NCBI GenBank assembly: GCA_036379395.1
Contig: DASVGR010000082.1
Coordinates: forward strand, 1-14,383
DNA length: 14,383 nt
DNA from: Oleiagrimonas sp036379395
GTDB lineage: Bacteria; Pseudomonadota; Gammaproteobacteria; Xanthomonadales; Rhodanobacteraceae
Reading direction: 5' to 3'
In this document: positions 5,412 to 13,697 of the stretch, piece by piece
How the letters are laid out: every line of letters starts with the position of its first letter
Position numbering within the stretch: the stretch's first letter is position 1
The notes under the pieces: model-generated
Seen by the model: only the letters and a program-made list of their open reading frames with translations
Told to the model about the DNA's origin: nothing
Databases searched by the model: none
Position numbers and translations under genes: made by a program

Positions 5412-6034
5412 CGCAGCACTCCAATCAAGTACACATAGCTGAAAACGCCGACCCACACGAGGTCGAGGAAATGCCAGAACATGCTCAGGCAGCGCAAGCG
5501 GCGCACGTTGGCTTCGGTGAAACCGAACCGCACCACCTGCGTGAACAGCACGATCAACCACAGCACGCCGAGGGTGACGTGCAAGCCGTGCGTGCCGACC
5601 AGGGTGAAGAATGTCGACAGGAACGCGCTGCGCTCGGGGCCGGCGCCTTCGGCGATCATGCCCACGAACTCGTGGATTTCGAGACCCACGAACACGGCAG
5701 CCAGGACACCGGAAACGGCCAGCCACGTCAGCGTGCCGCGCTTGTCCTGCCTGGCCATGGCCAGCATGGCAAAACCAAAGGTGACCGATGACACCAGCAG
5801 CAAGGCCGTATTGACGGCCAGGCCGTTGAGGTCAAGCACTTCGGCCGCGGTCGGCCCGCCGGCGAAGGAGGTGCCGAACACCGCCACGCAGGCAAACAGG
5901 GCCGAGAAGATGAAACAATCGTTCATCAGGTAGAACCAGAACCCCAGCAACGAACCGTTGTGGGCCTGTGGTTCCGTGCGGCAGAAGTACTCGCGCGGCT
6001 GGTTGGAGGCGATATCTACAGCAGTGGTATTCAT
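5408..6034 (-). CDS. cyoC: Cytochrome bo-type quinol oxidase subunit III
   Basis: Subunit III is the five-helix COX3-family subunit that flanks the catalytic core. The 208-residue product (E. coli 204) has GFWFYLMNDCFIFSALFA in the first helix, NGLAVNTALLLVSSVTFGFA in the second, and the conserved GTHGLHVTLG and MFWHFLDLVWVGVFSYVYL near the end. The open frame extends ten codons upstream, but the ATG at 6034 is preferred. It follows AAGGTG at a good distance and overlaps the cyoB stop by 4 nt, the same arrangement as the next two junctions. Confidence 0.97.
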   Translation of the reverse strand: MNTTAVDIASNQPREYFCRTEPQAHNGSLLGFWFYLMNDCFIFSALFACVAVFGTSFAGGPTAAEVLDLNGLAVNTALLLVSSVTFGFAMLAMARQDKRGTLTWLAVSGVLAAVFVGLEIHEFVGMIAEGAGPERSAFLSTFFTLVGTHGLHVTLGVLWLIVLFTQVVRFGFTEANVRRLRCLSMFWHFLDLVWVGVFSYVYLIGVLR

Positions 6035-8070
6035 GCGGCTGCACCTTGCACGTCCGACTTCCAATTGCCGGTTTTTTGTTCGAATTGACGGACTTCGTCC
6101 ACGCTGACGTGACCTTCACGCTCGTAGTTGAACGAGTGGTAGATGGCCGTGACGATCACGCCCAGGAAGGTCAGCGCCGCCAGCCACCAGATGTACCAGA
6201 TCAGGGCAAAGCCGCACACGCAGGTCAGCACGCCAATGACCAGGCCCGAGGCCGTGTTCTTGGGCATGTGGATCGGGTTGAAGCCGTCCAGCGGACGCTC
6301 GTAACCATGCTCCTTCATGTCCGTCCACGCGTCGCGGTCATGGACCTTCGGCACGAACGCGAAGTTGTAGGCCGGCGGCGGCGAGGACGTGGCCCATTCC
6401 AGCGTGCGGCCATCGTACGGATCGTTGCCGCAGGCCAGCTCTTCGCGGTGCATGTAACTCACCACCAGCTGCACGATGAAGGCCAGGATGCCGATGAAGA
6501 TGATGAACGCGCCGATCGCGGCAATCACGAACCAGATTTGCAGGCTCGGATCGTCGAAGTGGCTCAGGCGACGCGTCACGCCCATGAGGCCCAGCACGTA
6601 CAGCGGCCCGAACGCGACCCAGAAACCGATCTGCCAGCACCAGAAGCACAGCTTGCCCCAGAACTCGTTCAGGCGATAACCAAACGCCTTCGGGTACCAG
6701 TAGTTGATGGCCGCGAAGATGCCGAACACCACGCCGCCGATGATGACGTTGTGGAAATGCGCGACCAGGAACAGGCTGTTGTGCAACAGCATGTCGGCCG
6801 GCGCCACCGACAGCATCACGCCGGTCAGGCCGCCGATCGAGAACGTGAAGATGAAGCCCAGCGTCCACAGCATCGGCACGGTCATTTGCACGCGACCGCG
6901 ATACATCGTGAACAGCCAGTTGAATATCTTCACACCGGTCGGAATGGAAATGAGCATCGTCGTCATCGAGAAGAACGAGTTGACGGACGGGCCCGAACCC
7001 ATGGTGAAGAAGTGATGCAGCCACACCAGGTACGACAGGATCATGATCGCGACGGTGGCGTACACCATCGAGGCGTAACCGAACAGCGGCTTCTTGGAGA
7101 ACGTGGCGACGATTTCCGAGTACACGCCGTACAGCGGGATGACCAGGATGTACACCTCGGGATGGCCCCACACCCAGAACAGGTTGATGTACATCATGAG
7201 GTTGCCGCCCATCCCGGTGGTGAAGAAGTGCGTACCGAGATAGCGGTCAAGCGTCAGCAGCAGCAGCGACGCGGTCAGGAACGGGAACGCCGCCAGCATC
7301 AGGCCGGCCGTGCAGAACGTCGTCCACGTGAACATCGGCATTTTCATGAACGTCATGCCGGGTGCACGCATCTTGATGATGGTGACCAAAAAATTGATGG
7401 CCGTGAGGATGGTGCCTATGCCGGCAATCTGCACGCCCCATATCCAGTAGTCGATGCCCGTGCCGGGGCTTTGCTGGATTTCGGACACCGGCGGATAACC
7501 CATCCAGCCAGCGGTCGAGAACGTGCCCACGAACAACGACAGCATGATCAGCACCATGCCGCCGAACGTGAACCAGAAGCTCATGTTGTTGAGGAACGGG
7601 AACGCCACGTCGCGCGAACCGATCTGCAACGGCATGGCGTAGTTCATCAGGCCGACGATGTAGGACATGGCCACGAAGAAAATCATGATCGTGCCGTGCG
7701 CCGTGAAGATCTGGTCGTAATGGTGCGGCGGCAGGTAGCCCATGTTGGAGCCGAACGCGATCGCCTGCTGCGAACGCATCATGATGGCGTCGGAGAAGCC
7801 GCGCAGCAGCATCACCGTGGCCAGGATCATGTACATGATGCCGATCTTCTTGTGATCGACACTGGTGAACCACTCATTCCACAGGTAGCCCCATTTTTTC
7901 TTCTTGGTGACCCAGCCAAGGATGGCCAGGCCGATCAGGGCGACGACGAGAAAGGTGATCTGGACGATACGGTCTTCGCCGTCGCTGCCCAGGGGAAACG
8001 AGCTTGCCTGCAGGCGCCCGAATATGTCGTTCAGGATCGCTGAACGATGCGGCATGGTTTCTGGCAACAT
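6031..8070 (-). CDS. cyoB: Cytochrome bo-type quinol oxidase subunit I (catalytic)
   Basis: The catalytic heme-copper subunit oxidises ubiquinol, reduces oxygen to water and pumps protons. In the 679-residue product (E. coli 663) the key residues all sit 19 positions after their E. coli counterparts. R90, D94 and H117 line the quinone site (RGFSD, PPHHYDQ), and H125 and H440 bind low-spin heme. H303, H352 and H353 bind CuB, with Y307 cross-linked in WGHPEVY. H438 binds the high-spin heme, D154 opens the D channel and K381 lies in the K channel. The quinone residues mark it as a quinol oxidase. The ATG at 8070 is chosen over 8079 and 8055 because only it has a plausible GAG ribosome site; cyoA ends 23 bp upstream. 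Confidence 0.97.
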   Translation of the reverse strand: MLPETMPHRSAILNDIFGRLQASSFPLGSDGEDRIVQITFLVVALIGLAILGWVTKKKKWGYLWNEWFTSVDHKKIGIMYMILATVMLLRGFSDAIMMRSQQAIAFGSNMGYLPPHHYDQIFTAHGTIMIFFVAMSYIVGLMNYAMPLQIGSRDVAFPFLNNMSFWFTFGGMVLIMLSLFVGTFSTAGWMGYPPVSEIQQSPGTGIDYWIWGVQIAGIGTILTAINFLVTIIKMRAPGMTFMKMPMFTWTTFCTAGLMLAAFPFLTASLLLLTLDRYLGTHFFTTGMGGNLMMYINLFWVWGHPEVYILVIPLYGVYSEIVATFSKKPLFGYASMVYATVAIMILSYLVWLHHFFTMGSGPSVNSFFSMTTMLISIPTGVKIFNWLFTMYRGRVQMTVPMLWTLGFIFTFSIGGLTGVMLSVAPADMLLHNSLFLVAHFHNVIIGGVVFGIFAAINYWYPKAFGYRLNEFWGKLCFWCWQIGFWVAFGPLYVLGLMGVTRRLSHFDDPSLQIWFVIAAIGAFIIFIGILAFIVQLVVSYMHREELACGNDPYDGRTLEWATSSPPPAYNFAFVPKVHDRDAWTDMKEHGYERPLDGFNPIHMPKNTASGLVIGVLTCVCGFALIWYIWWLAALTFLGVIVTAIYHSFNYEREGHVSVDEVRQFEQKTGNWKSDVQGAAA

Positions 8071-8093
8071 GATTTGCATCTCGAATAAAGCGG

Positions 8094-9092
8094 TCAGTGC
8101 GCCGTGGCGGGGACGGTGTCGGCGGCCTTGCCGGCCGGCATCGACATGCCACCCATCGCGTTCTTCTTGTCGGCGTTGAGGCCGGTCTTGGCATCGCGCG
8201 CCATCAGTGTGCTCTTGCACACGTTGGCCGGATCAACGCAGCGGTTGACGATGCGGTTGAACAGTCCCTTCTGCGTCGTCCCGAAGTACTGCACCGGGCC
8301 ATTGCGCACGGGTTTGATGAGTTCTTCGTACGTGGCGCGATCAAGATCCTTCGGCGAGGCTTTCACCTTGGCCACCCAGCCGTTGAAGCTGTCCTTGGTC
8401 ATGCCGTAGAACTTGAAGCGCATGTCGGTAAAGCCCGCGCCCGAATAGTTGGCGCTCATGCCCTTGTACACACCCACCTTGTTGATGACGCCGTGCAGCT
8501 GGGTCTGCATTTCCGGCATGGCGTAGATCTGGCCGGCCAACGCGGGAATGAAGAATGAATCCATGCCGTCAAGCGAGGTGATCTTGAACGTGATCGGCCG
8601 GTTGATCGGCGCGGCCAGCTCGTTGATCGAAGCAACGCCGTACTGCGGATAGATGAACAGCCACTGCCACTGCAGCGCCACCACCTCCACCTGCAACGGC
8701 TTGACGTTTGCCGGCACCGGCTCGCCCTTGGCCACATCGGTCAACGGGCGGTACGGGTCAAGCTGGTGCGTGCCGATCCAGCTGAGCGCGCCGACGGCCA
8801 GGATGATCAGCACCGGCCAGGCCCACACGAACAACTCGAGCACCGGCGAGTGGTCCCACTTGGCGTCGTACCTGGCCTTCTTGTTGGAGGCGCGGTATTT
8901 CCAGGCCACGATCGCGACCGCGATCAGGACCGGAACGATGATGGACAACAGGATGATCGTGGACACGATCATCAGATGACTCTGCTCCTGGGCGACCAGT
9001 CCAGCCGGATGCAACAGCACCAGCTTTTGGCAACCGCCCAGTGCGAGCGCGGCCGGAATCAACAGCAAGCCGAGAAAACGTTTCGCTGGCAT
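8094..9092 (-). CDS. cyoA: Cytochrome bo-type quinol oxidase subunit II (lipoprotein)
   Basis: Subunit II anchors a periplasmic cupredoxin-like domain to the oxidase. The 332-residue product has a lipoprotein signal peptide (FLGLLLIPAALALGG-C21), two membrane helices (about 41-63 and 84-104) around AWKYRASNKKARY, then the domain with VEVVALQWQWLFIYPQYG (135-152) and SFFIPALAGQIYAMPEMQT (179-197). The CuA ligands of cytochrome c oxidases are absent; SANYSGAGFTDM replaces them, as in CyoA. The C-terminus ends in a Met/Gly/Ala-rich tail, like E. coli. Unusual is a cysteine pair C285/C292 (RCVDPANVC) that I do not recall in the E. coli protein. The ATG at 9092 fits the signal peptide; upstream frame extension is not protein-like. 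Confidence 0.96.
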   Translation of the reverse strand: MPAKRFLGLLLIPAALALGGCQKLVLLHPAGLVAQEQSHLMIVSTIILLSIIVPVLIAVAIVAWKYRASNKKARYDAKWDHSPVLELFVWAWPVLIILAVGALSWIGTHQLDPYRPLTDVAKGEPVPANVKPLQVEVVALQWQWLFIYPQYGVASINELAAPINRPITFKITSLDGMDSFFIPALAGQIYAMPEMQTQLHGVINKVGVYKGMSANYSGAGFTDMRFKFYGMTKDSFNGWVAKVKASPKDLDRATYEELIKPVRNGPVQYFGTTQKGLFNRIVNRCVDPANVCKSTLMARDAKTGLNADKKNAMGGMSMPAGKAADTVPATAH

Positions 9093-9121
9093 GAGACTCA
9101 ATACAGTTCGGGAAAGGGGGA

Positions 9122-9143
9122 AGTAAAGCCGTGCAAGTTTACT
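9122..9143. promoter_or_regulatory. Inverted repeat upstream of cyoA, candidate operator
   Basis: AGTAAA (9122-9127) and TTTACT (9138-9143) form a perfect inverted repeat with a 10-bp spacer, ending about 30 bp before the cyoA ATG. The AT-rich arms stand out from the GC-rich surroundings. Position and symmetry suggest a transcription-factor site controlling the cyo operon; the regulator is unknown. I found no convincing -35/-10 pair for cyoA or the divergent transporter in the 255-bp gap. Confidence 0.3.
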
Positions 9144-9347
9144 CGAAGTGGGACAATTTTCCGACCACGAAACTGACATGTGACAAGTTACCTCAGGCGG
9201 GTGCATGCTACGTGGCTGCCCTTCTTGGCGATACACTACGCACCAGGTCACGTACCTTCCGCGTTCGTGCGCGGGGTCGCATTCGTTGTCGTCCCGCGTG
9301 TCATTCCCGTCACATCAGCGGCTAGAAGCCCCATCCCCGGAAACATC

Positions 9348-10685
9348 ATGTCGACAAGTCAAACACTATCTGCCGATACCGCGGCATCGATCCAGTCCAG
9401 CCACCACGAAGTCCACCAGGAAGTGACGCCGGCCAACATCGCGACCGGCGTGGTCGTGGGCCGCACGGTCGGCTTCTTCGACATGTTCGTGTTCGGCCTG
9501 GCCTGCGTGATGGTCTTCCCGAAGGTCGTTTTTCCGTTCGCCAGCGAAGCCGACGGCATCGTGTATTCGTTCCTGATCTTCGCGCTGGGCTACATCGCCC
9601 AGCCGATCGGCTCGGCCGTGTTCCTGCCCATGCAGAAGAGCCACGGCCGCGCGCTCAAGCTGACGGTCGCGATGCTGCTCCTGGGTTGCACGTCCATCGG
9701 CATCGCGTTCCTGCCCGGTTACGCCGAAATCGGCAGCTGGTCGATACTCGCGCTGGCGGTGCTGCGCTTCGGCCAGGGCTTCGCCATCGGCGGCAGCTGG
9801 AACGGCCTGGCTTCGCTGCTGGCACTCAAGGCGCCACGGGCCAAACGCGGCTGGTACGCCTCGCTGGTGCAGCTGGGCGGCCCGATCGGCTTCATCGTTG
9901 CCGCCGGCCTGTTCTGCTTCATCTGGGCCGAACTGACGCCGGCCGAGTTCTACGCCTGGGGCTGGCGCTATCCGTTCTTCGGCGCGTTCGCCATCAACGT
10001 GATGGCACTGTTCGCACGCCTGCGCCTGGTCGTGAGCCCGGAATACGCCAAGGAGCTGGAACTGGAAGAGCTGGAACCGGCGCCACTGGGCAAAGTGGTG
10101 CGCGAGCAGGGTCGCGTGGTCGCGCTGGGCGCCTTCGCGCCGCTGGCCAGCTACGCGCTGTTCAACCTCATCACCATTTTCGCGTTGTGCTGGGCGCTGT
10201 TGTTCACGCACCAGTCGCTGGAAAGCTTCCTGTTGCTGCAGATCATCGGTGGCCTGGTTGCCATTCCGTGCATGCTGATTTCGGGCTGGGTGGCCGACCG
10301 CCTGGGCCGCCGCACCACGTTGGGGCTGTTTGCCGTGCTGATTGCCATCTACAGCGGCTGGACGGCCGTGATGCTGACTGGCGGTGCCGTGCAAAGCGCC
10401 GTGTTCGTGATCGTCGGTTTCGCCTTGCTGGGCTTCTCGCACGCGCAATCCGCCGGTGCCGTGTCGTCCAGCTTCAAGAGCCACTTCCGTTACTCCGGCG
10501 CGCGCATCACGTCCGATCTGAGCTGGTTGATCGGTGCCGGTTTTGCGCCGGTAGTCGCCTTGCTGCTGGCCAAGTACCTGGGTTCCGACTACGTCGGCCT
10601 GTACCTGCTGTCCGGCGCCGCGTGCACGCTGGCCGCACTGTGGATCAGCCGTCGTCGCGGCGGCCTGCCCGACGCCGACGCCTGA
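9348..10685 (+). CDS. MFS transporter, metabolite:proton symporter (MHS)-like, beside the cyo operon
   Basis: A 445-residue major facilitator with about 12 hydrophobic segments. After a 35-residue polar N-terminus comes VGRTVGFFDMFVFG (37-50), whose acidic D45 in helix 1 resembles the DxxDFxxYG motif of MHS transporters such as ShiA and KgtP. Further on are LRFGQGFAIGGSWNG in helix 4 and the MFS loop motif GWVADRLGRRTTL between the two halves. The substrate cannot be read from the sequence; organic acids are typical for the family. The frame is open back to 9180, but the ATG at 9348 follows CCGGAAA and starts the recognisable protein. It diverges from cyoA across 255 bp, suggesting shared control, and is followed by a strong terminator. 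Confidence 0.88.
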   Translation: MSTSQTLSADTAASIQSSHHEVHQEVTPANIATGVVVGRTVGFFDMFVFGLACVMVFPKVVFPFASEADGIVYSFLIFALGYIAQPIGSAVFLPMQKSHGRALKLTVAMLLLGCTSIGIAFLPGYAEIGSWSILALAVLRFGQGFAIGGSWNGLASLLALKAPRAKRGWYASLVQLGGPIGFIVAAGLFCFIWAELTPAEFYAWGWRYPFFGAFAINVMALFARLRLVVSPEYAKELELEELEPAPLGKVVREQGRVVALGAFAPLASYALFNLITIFALCWALLFTHQSLESFLLLQIIGGLVAIPCMLISGWVADRLGRRTTLGLFAVLIAIYSGWTAVMLTGGAVQSAVFVIVGFALLGFSHAQSAGAVSSSFKSHFRYSGARITSDLSWLIGAGFAPVVALLLAKYLGSDYVGLYLLSGAACTLAALWISRRRGGLPDADA

Positions 10686-10702
10686 GTCTCGCCGTCTCGA
10701 CA

Positions 10703-10737
10703 AAAGCCGGATCGGTCATGCCGATCCGGCTTTTTTT
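10703..10737 (+). terminator. Rho-independent terminator after the MHS-like transporter
   Basis: An 11-bp perfect stem (AGCCGGATCGG at 10705-10715 with CCGATCCGGCT at 10721-10731) has a TCATG loop and is followed by a run of seven T. The A run before the stem gives four T on the minus strand, so it may also end the convergent MFS gene, whose stop lies 14 bp away. Confidence 0.93.
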
Positions 10738-10750
10738 GTGCTTCGAATTT

Positions 10751-11947
10751 TCAGGCCGCGTGTGCCATCGCACGTTTTTGCTGCCAGATCGACAGGCCGA
10801 ACACGCCCAATCCGGCCACCGACAGCAACGCGCCCACCCAACCCAGCGCCGCCCAGCCGAAACCCGCGGCAATGGTGATGCCGCCCAGCCAGGCACCGAG
10901 CGCGTTGGCGCAGTTGAACGCCGAGTGGTTGAGCGCCGCGGCCAGGGTTTGCGCGTCACCCGCCACGTCCATCAAGCGCACCTGCACGGCCGGCGCCAAC
11001 GCACCGATGCCGCCCAGCAGGAACACGCCCAGGAGCGCCGTCGGCACCTGCCGGATCAGCCAGCCGAACACGGCCAGCAACACGATGGCATAAACCAGGA
11101 TGCCGCCAATGGTTTTCATCAGCGCCCGGTCGGCCAGGCGCGGCCCAATGAGATTGCTGAGCACGCAACCCACGCCAAACAAGGCCAACGCCAATGGCAC
11201 CTGCGACACGTCCAGCCCACTCAACTCGACCAGGGTCGGCTTGATGTAGCTGAACACGCAGAACATGCCGCCAAATCCGACCGCCACCGTACCCAGCGTC
11301 AGCAACACCTGCGGACGTCTCAACGCACCGATCTCGCGCATCGGGCTGGCGCCGGCAATCGGCGGCAGATACGGCACCCACACGCGCACCATGACGGCCG
11401 TCACCAGCGCACAGCCGGCCACGAAGAAATACGCCGCGCGCCACGTGAACACCTGTCCCAGCCAGGTGGCAAACGGCGCGCCGACCAGAATGGCGATGCT
11501 CAGCCCCAGCATCACGAAACCGACCGCTTCGCTGCGCCGCCCCTTGGGTGCCAGCGTGGCCGCCACCAACGAGGCCACGCCAAAAAACGTGCCGTGCGGA
11601 AAACCGGCCGCGAAACGCGCCAGCGCCACCGTCCAGTAACTGGGCATCAGCGCCACGGTAAAGTTGGCCACGGCATAAAACGCCGCCAGCACGATCAGCA
11701 AGGTGCGCCGCGGCCAGCGCGCGCACAGCACGGCCAGCAACGGCGCACCAAACGCCACGCCCATGGCGTAAGCGCTGATGAGGTCACCCGCGTCCGGAAT
11801 GGAAATATGCAGGTCGCGCGCCACGTTGGGCAGCAGGCCCATGAACACGAATTCGCCCGTGCCGATGGCAAAACCGCCCATGCCCATGGCCAGCAGGGCG
11901 CGGATGGAACGGGCGTCGTAGCGACCCCGAGTCGATGAAGTTTGCAT
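10751..11947 (-). CDS. MFS transporter, DHA1 family, AraJ-like exporter
   Basis: A 398-residue major facilitator with 12 predicted membrane helices. The N-terminus reads GGFAIGTGEFVFMGLLPNVA (24-43), the helix-1 signature of the AraJ/SotB/YdhP branch of drug:proton antiporters. ISAYAMGVAFGAPLLAVL in helix 2 and ARFAAGFPHGTFFGVASLVA in helix 4 parallel E. coli AraJ (GFPHGAFFGV). The loop after helix 2 has only a degenerate ARWPRRTLL form of motif A. Members export sugars, arabinose-like compounds, purines or drugs; the substrate here cannot be inferred. The ATG at 11947 fits the family start but has no clear ribosome site. It lies 257 bp downstream of the permease gene on the same strand and ends at a probably bidirectional terminator. 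Confidence 0.9.
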   Translation of the reverse strand: MQTSSTRGRYDARSIRALLAMGMGGFAIGTGEFVFMGLLPNVARDLHISIPDAGDLISAYAMGVAFGAPLLAVLCARWPRRTLLIVLAAFYAVANFTVALMPSYWTVALARFAAGFPHGTFFGVASLVAATLAPKGRRSEAVGFVMLGLSIAILVGAPFATWLGQVFTWRAAYFFVAGCALVTAVMVRVWVPYLPPIAGASPMREIGALRRPQVLLTLGTVAVGFGGMFCVFSYIKPTLVELSGLDVSQVPLALALFGVGCVLSNLIGPRLADRALMKTIGGILVYAIVLLAVFGWLIRQVPTALLGVFLLGGIGALAPAVQVRLMDVAGDAQTLAAALNHSAFNCANALGAWLGGITIAAGFGWAALGWVGALLSVAGLGVFGLSIWQQKRAMAHAA

Positions 11948-12037
11948 GGTGATGAATCAACAAACCACGTGCAGCGACGCCAAACGGCCGGCCCATCCAT
12001 GATGAACCAGCCACCGCACGTTCGCGCACGACATGCC

Positions 12038-12065
12038 AAAAAGAAAAATCGACGCCATGCGTCGA
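12038..12065 (-). terminator. Rho-independent terminator between the permease and the AraJ-like gene
   Basis: Read on the minus strand, TCGACGC-ATG-GCGTCGA (12065-12049) is a 7-bp perfect stem with a 3-nt loop, followed by TTTTTCTTTTT (12048-12038). It lies about 140 bp past the permease stop and about 90 bp before the AraJ-like ATG. It may end the permease transcript, or act in the leader if the AraJ-like promoter lies upstream of it. Confidence 0.75.
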
Positions 12066-12168
12066 CAGGCCACTGAAACAGGCCGCCACGACACCAGCTT
12101 GAGGCGTCCCGGCAGCTTTCAAGGCAAGCAATCATCCCACACTGTGACGGGCATGGAAGTAACCGTAG

Positions 12169-12180
12169 GTTAACGTTAAC
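12169..12180. promoter_or_regulatory. GTTAACGTTAAC palindrome, candidate operator
   Basis: A perfect 12-bp palindrome with a central CG, made of two GTTAAC units and preceded at 12160-12165 by a related GTAACC. CG-centred palindromes of this kind are typical of LacI-type operators. It lies 24 bp past the permease stop and about 220 bp before the AraJ-like gene. No regulator gene is visible nearby. Confidence 0.35.
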
Positions 12181-12204
12181 ACATCCGCTAGATCGGCGAC
12201 CTCC

Positions 12205-13575
12205 CTAGGCGGAACCCGCGGCCTTGCGACGCTTCCCCAACCACTGCCGGAAACCGTATCCGGCCAGCAGCAGCAATACCCACGCCGGCAGCACGTACAC
12301 GGCCGGGCGCGTCGATGGCAGCTGCGTCATCAAGCCGACCAGCAGCAGCAAGAACGCCACGCACAGCCAGTTGGCCCACGGATACCACGGCGCCGGAAAG
12401 GCTTCGTCCTCGCGTGCATGCACGCGGCGAAAGCGCAGATGCACCAGCACGATCATCAGCCATGTCAGCGCCGCGGCGGCCGTGGCCACCGCCATCACGC
12501 GCATGAACGCGCCGTGCGGCACCAGAAAATTGATCACCACCACCACGAACGTGCAGGCCGAAGAAAACGCCACGCCCACCCACGGCACGCGGTTGCGCCC
12601 CAGGCGCAGGAACACGCGCGGCGCATTGCCCTGCTCGGCCAGCGAATACAGCATGCGGCCGTTGGAATACATGCCCGAGTTGTAGACCGAAATCGATGCC
12701 GTCAGCACCACCACATTCAGGATGTCCGGCGCGAACGGAATGCCCAGATCAGAAAAAATCAGCACGAACGGGCTGCCGTCCACGCCGATCCGGTTCCACG
12801 GATACAGCATGACCAGCACCGCCACGGCGCCGATGTAAAACAGCAAAATGCGCCACAGCACCTGGTTGATGGCCTTGGGAATGGAACGCTGCGGATCATC
12901 GGCCTCGCCGGCCGTGATGCCGACCAGCTCCGTGCCGCCGAAGGAAAACATCACCACCACCAGCGACAGCAACAGGCCGCGCACGCCGTTCGGCAAAAAG
13001 CCGCCATGACGCCAGAAATTGGCCAAGCCGACCTCCGGTCCGTGCGCCACCGCTAACACCAGCGCCAGCCCCAGCACGATCATGCCGATGATGGCGACGA
13101 TCTTGATCAGCGCCAGCCAGAACTCGAACTCGCCGAACAGGCGCACGTTGGCCAGATTGATCGCCGTCACCGCCGCCCAGATCACCAGCGCCGTGGCCCA
13201 GCCGGGAAACCCCGGCCACCAGAAATTGACGTACAACCCGACCACGGTCAGCTCGGCCATCGACACCAGCACGTACAGCAGCCAGTAGTTCCAGCCCGAC
13301 AGAAAACCGGCAAAACCGCCCCAGTAGCGGTTGGCAAAATCGCTGAACGCGCCGGCGACCGGCTCCTGCGTGCTCATCTCGCCAAGCATGCGCATGATGA
13401 GGTAAATCACGCCGCCGCCGATCAAATACGACAGCACGATGGCCGGCCCGACCAGCTTGATCGACTCGGCCGCACCGTAGAAAAGCCCGGTACCGATCGC
13501 GCCACCCAGCGCGATCAGCTGGATGTGCCGGTTCTTGAGATTGCGCGCCAGCGCCGGGGCCTTGTGGCCTTGCAT
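12205..13575 (-). CDS. Amino acid permease, APC superfamily, AroP/ProY type
   Basis: A 456-residue transporter (E. coli AroP about 457) with 12 membrane segments that imports amino acids with protons. The start reads LARNLKNRHIQLIALGGAIGTGLF, the AAT-family signature with the unwound helix-1 motif GAIGTG. It continues with EPVAGAFSDFANRYWG, SGWNYWLLYVLVSMAELT and FSFGGTELVGITAGEADDPQ, all very close to E. coli AroP and ProY. The choice between aromatic, proline or histidine substrates cannot be made by eye. The frame is open up to 13677, but the extra residues are Arg/Trp/Cys-rich and not protein-like. The ATG at 13575, after GGAAGCGGG, gives the conserved length. It diverges from the metal-binding protein gene across 122 bp. 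Confidence 0.92.
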   Translation of the reverse strand: MQGHKAPALARNLKNRHIQLIALGGAIGTGLFYGAAESIKLVGPAIVLSYLIGGGVIYLIMRMLGEMSTQEPVAGAFSDFANRYWGGFAGFLSGWNYWLLYVLVSMAELTVVGLYVNFWWPGFPGWATALVIWAAVTAINLANVRLFGEFEFWLALIKIVAIIGMIVLGLALVLAVAHGPEVGLANFWRHGGFLPNGVRGLLLSLVVVMFSFGGTELVGITAGEADDPQRSIPKAINQVLWRILLFYIGAVAVLVMLYPWNRIGVDGSPFVLIFSDLGIPFAPDILNVVVLTASISVYNSGMYSNGRMLYSLAEQGNAPRVFLRLGRNRVPWVGVAFSSACTFVVVVINFLVPHGAFMRVMAVATAAAALTWLMIVLVHLRFRRVHAREDEAFPAPWYPWANWLCVAFLLLLVGLMTQLPSTRPAVYVLPAWVLLLLAGYGFRQWLGKRRKAAGSA

Positions 13576-13697
13576 GAATACCCGCTTCCACGTGCCGATG
13601 CGGCCGTCGCAGCGCGGCCGCCAAAGTGCGCATCGTAACGACAAACGCCCTGACGCGCCGCATGGCCAGCCCGCCACGCATGCGCCACACTGGGCCC

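Noticed and set aside
5968..8043. A 691-codon open frame antisense to cyoB
   Set aside because: It has a His/Arg/Gln/Asp-rich composition, no recognisable domain and lies wholly opposite a fully conserved cyoB. This is the usual stop-free shadow of a GC-rich gene.
9686..11938. A 750-codon open frame running through one MFS gene and antisense to the next
   Set aside because: It crosses two real genes and a strong terminator, and the translation is Arg/His/Gln-rich without domains. The lack of stops reflects codon use of the genes beneath it.
11695..12135. Minus-strand frames starting upstream of the AraJ-like gene (from 12131 and 12135)
   Set aside because: They are in other frames than the transporter, translate to Cys/Trp/Arg-rich sequence and pass through the terminator hairpin.
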